Assembly (NCBI GenBank): GCA_023439835.1
Contig: JAEXUW010000005.1
Coordinates: 217,140 to 281,139, forward strand
DNA length: 64,000 nucleotides
Direction of reading: 5' to 3'
Origin: Bacillota bacterium
GTDB taxonomy: Bacteria; Bacillota; Clostridia; Oscillospirales; Ruminococcaceae
In this document: positions 63,378 to 64,000 of the stretch, piece by piece
Layout: every line of letters begins with the position of its first letter
Numbering within the stretch: position 1 is the first letter of the stretch
Position numbers and translations under genes: made by a program
Notes under the pieces: model-generated
The model's input: the letters and a program-made list of their open reading frames with translations, nothing else
Database searches by the model: none
Told to the model about the DNA's origin: nothing

Positions 63378-63734
63378 TTACACGGTTGAAGCTTTTTGTT
63401 TGATTGCCTCATATTTTCTGATTTCTTCAACCCTTAAGCCGTGCATAAGCCATGATAATTCTTCGTTGGTTATGCTGTAAACTCCATCCGAAATATGCCT
63501 TGGAAATCGAAATTTTTCCTTCTCCATACGCTTGTACAAAAGGCAAAATCCATTGCCATCCCAGTACAAAAGCTTTATTTTGTCACAGTGACGGTTGTGA
63601 AAAACAAACATTGCATCTGAGAACATATCAAGCTGAAATTTTTGCTCGACTATCGAGGAAAGTCCGTCTATGCTTTTTCTCATATCCACATTTGCTGATG
63701 AAATATATATCTTTCTAGGCGGTTTTAGAATCAC
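63378..63734 (-). CDS. tnpB: IS66 accessory protein TnpB
   Basis: A 118-residue IS66 Orf2 protein with the hallmark KIYISSANVDMRKSIDGLSSIV, VFHNRHCDKIKLLYWDGNGFCLLYKRMEKEKFRFP. Needed with TnpA for IS66 transposition; its activity is not well defined. It overlaps the tnpA stop by 4 bp. Confidence 0.94.
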   Translation of the reverse strand: MILKPPRKIYISSANVDMRKSIDGLSSIVEQKFQLDMFSDAMFVFHNRHCDKIKLLYWDGNGFCLLYKRMEKEKFRFPRHISDGVYSITNEELSWLMHGLRVEEIRKYEAIKQKASTV

Positions 63735-63934
63735 ATTACCTCACCGCCTGTCACATCAATTTCTGCAAAAATCACTTCTTCACCGTCGGACAGCTCATCC
63801 AGCCGTTCAAGCCAATATCTAAGACTGCTTCGTTTTATGCCTTTCTCGGCACTGAAAATACGCTGGCTTTGACCGCTGAATTTGAATTCGCTGATAATTT
63901 CTTCCCATTTATCCTGGACTGTCATTGCAACCAC
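63731..63934 (-). CDS. tnpA: IS66 accessory protein TnpA
   Basis: A 67-residue short IS66 Orf1 with a helix-turn-helix (FSGQSQRIFSAEKGIKRSSLRYWLERL). The first codons (MVAMTVQDKW) lie just inside the right terminal repeat. Shorter than the about 100-residue average of the family, but without a visible break. Confidence 0.85.
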   Translation of the reverse strand: MVAMTVQDKWEEIISEFKFSGQSQRIFSAEKGIKRSSLRYWLERLDELSDGEEVIFAEIDVTGGEVM

Positions 63935-64000
63935 CTCCCTGCTTTAGCTTAGCATAACTTTTTGTGCTTGGGTAGGTGGGGATGGTTTGACGGTTACGTT

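Larger units (their letters stand above)
61594..63997 (-). mobile_element. IS66-family insertion sequence, complete
   Basis: Contains all three IS66 genes (tnpA-tnpB-tnpC). Ends begin GTAA: left GTAATCATGGACGG at 61594, right (read inward) GTAACCGTCAAACC from 63997; beyond GTAA the similarity is partial. Only three flanking bases are visible on the right, so the 8-bp target duplication typical of IS66 cannot be checked. A hairpin AAGCCCGTAAATACGGGCTT (63324-63343) separates tnpB and tnpC. Confidence 0.85.

Overview
The window looks like the chromosome of a low-GC, spore-forming, anaerobic Clostridia member, most likely from the Ruminococcaceae/Oscillospiraceae. The evidence is ScpA/ScpB, SpoIIE, a SpoIIQ-like LytM protein, a DpaA-type dipicolinate synthase, a GlgC/GlgD pair, a glycyl-radical pyruvate formate-lyase and AT-rich sigma-A type promoters. 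No rRNA or tRNA gene was recognised. The genus is inference.

Layout. (1) 1-2.5 kb: minus-strand housekeeping block (DUF2953-like partial gene, scpB, scpA, M50 protease). (2) 2.6-6.4 kb: insertion-like block with a MarR regulator, a membrane protein, a tiny ORF and a large serine recombinase. Its right edge abuts a dpaA that loses its conserved C-terminus. (3) 7.4-13.1 kb: SpoIIQ-like protein, PHP phosphoesterase, uraA-upp and a pair of membrane/TPR-like proteins. (4) 13.2-19.0 kb: glycogen operon glgB-glgC-glgD-glgA. (5) 19.1-31.4 kb: spoIIE, ksgA, an AraC/GyrI regulator, dCMP deaminase, pfl, galE, an EAL protein and clpC. (6) 31.8-43.9 kb: two unlisted Cys-rich mini-proteins, an efflux permease/adaptor pair without its ATPase, YfhO/GT2 cell-envelope genes, a polysaccharide deacetylase, a chemoreceptor with a 14-residue-repeat tail and a CapA lipoprotein. 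(7) 44.0-45.5 kb: guaA.

(8) 45.6-64 kb is accessory DNA starting at the guaA 3' end, a known integration hotspot. It holds an integration-remnant-like stretch and a 5'-truncated IS3 transposase. The IS3 end cuts into the oldest repeat of a very long CRISPR array: 76 full 30-bp repeats plus one truncated, 76 spacers, 46767-51775. A leader with its own promoter follows, then a complete type I-B operon of the Tneap kind (cas6-cas8/Cst1-cas7/Cst2-cas5-cas3-cas4-cas1-cas2) transcribed towards the array. Beyond it lie degenerate 35-bp tandem repeats, an SseB-like gene, a gene fragment and a complete IS66 element that ends three bases before the window edge.

The most interesting points are these: the serine recombinase sitting at the broken end of dpaA, with matching dyads, which resembles sporulation genes that carry programmed-excision elements; the guaA-linked CRISPR-cas island bracketed by IS elements; spacer duplications and a repeat-complementary spacer inside the array; and several tiny genes and operators that ordinary ORF calling would miss.
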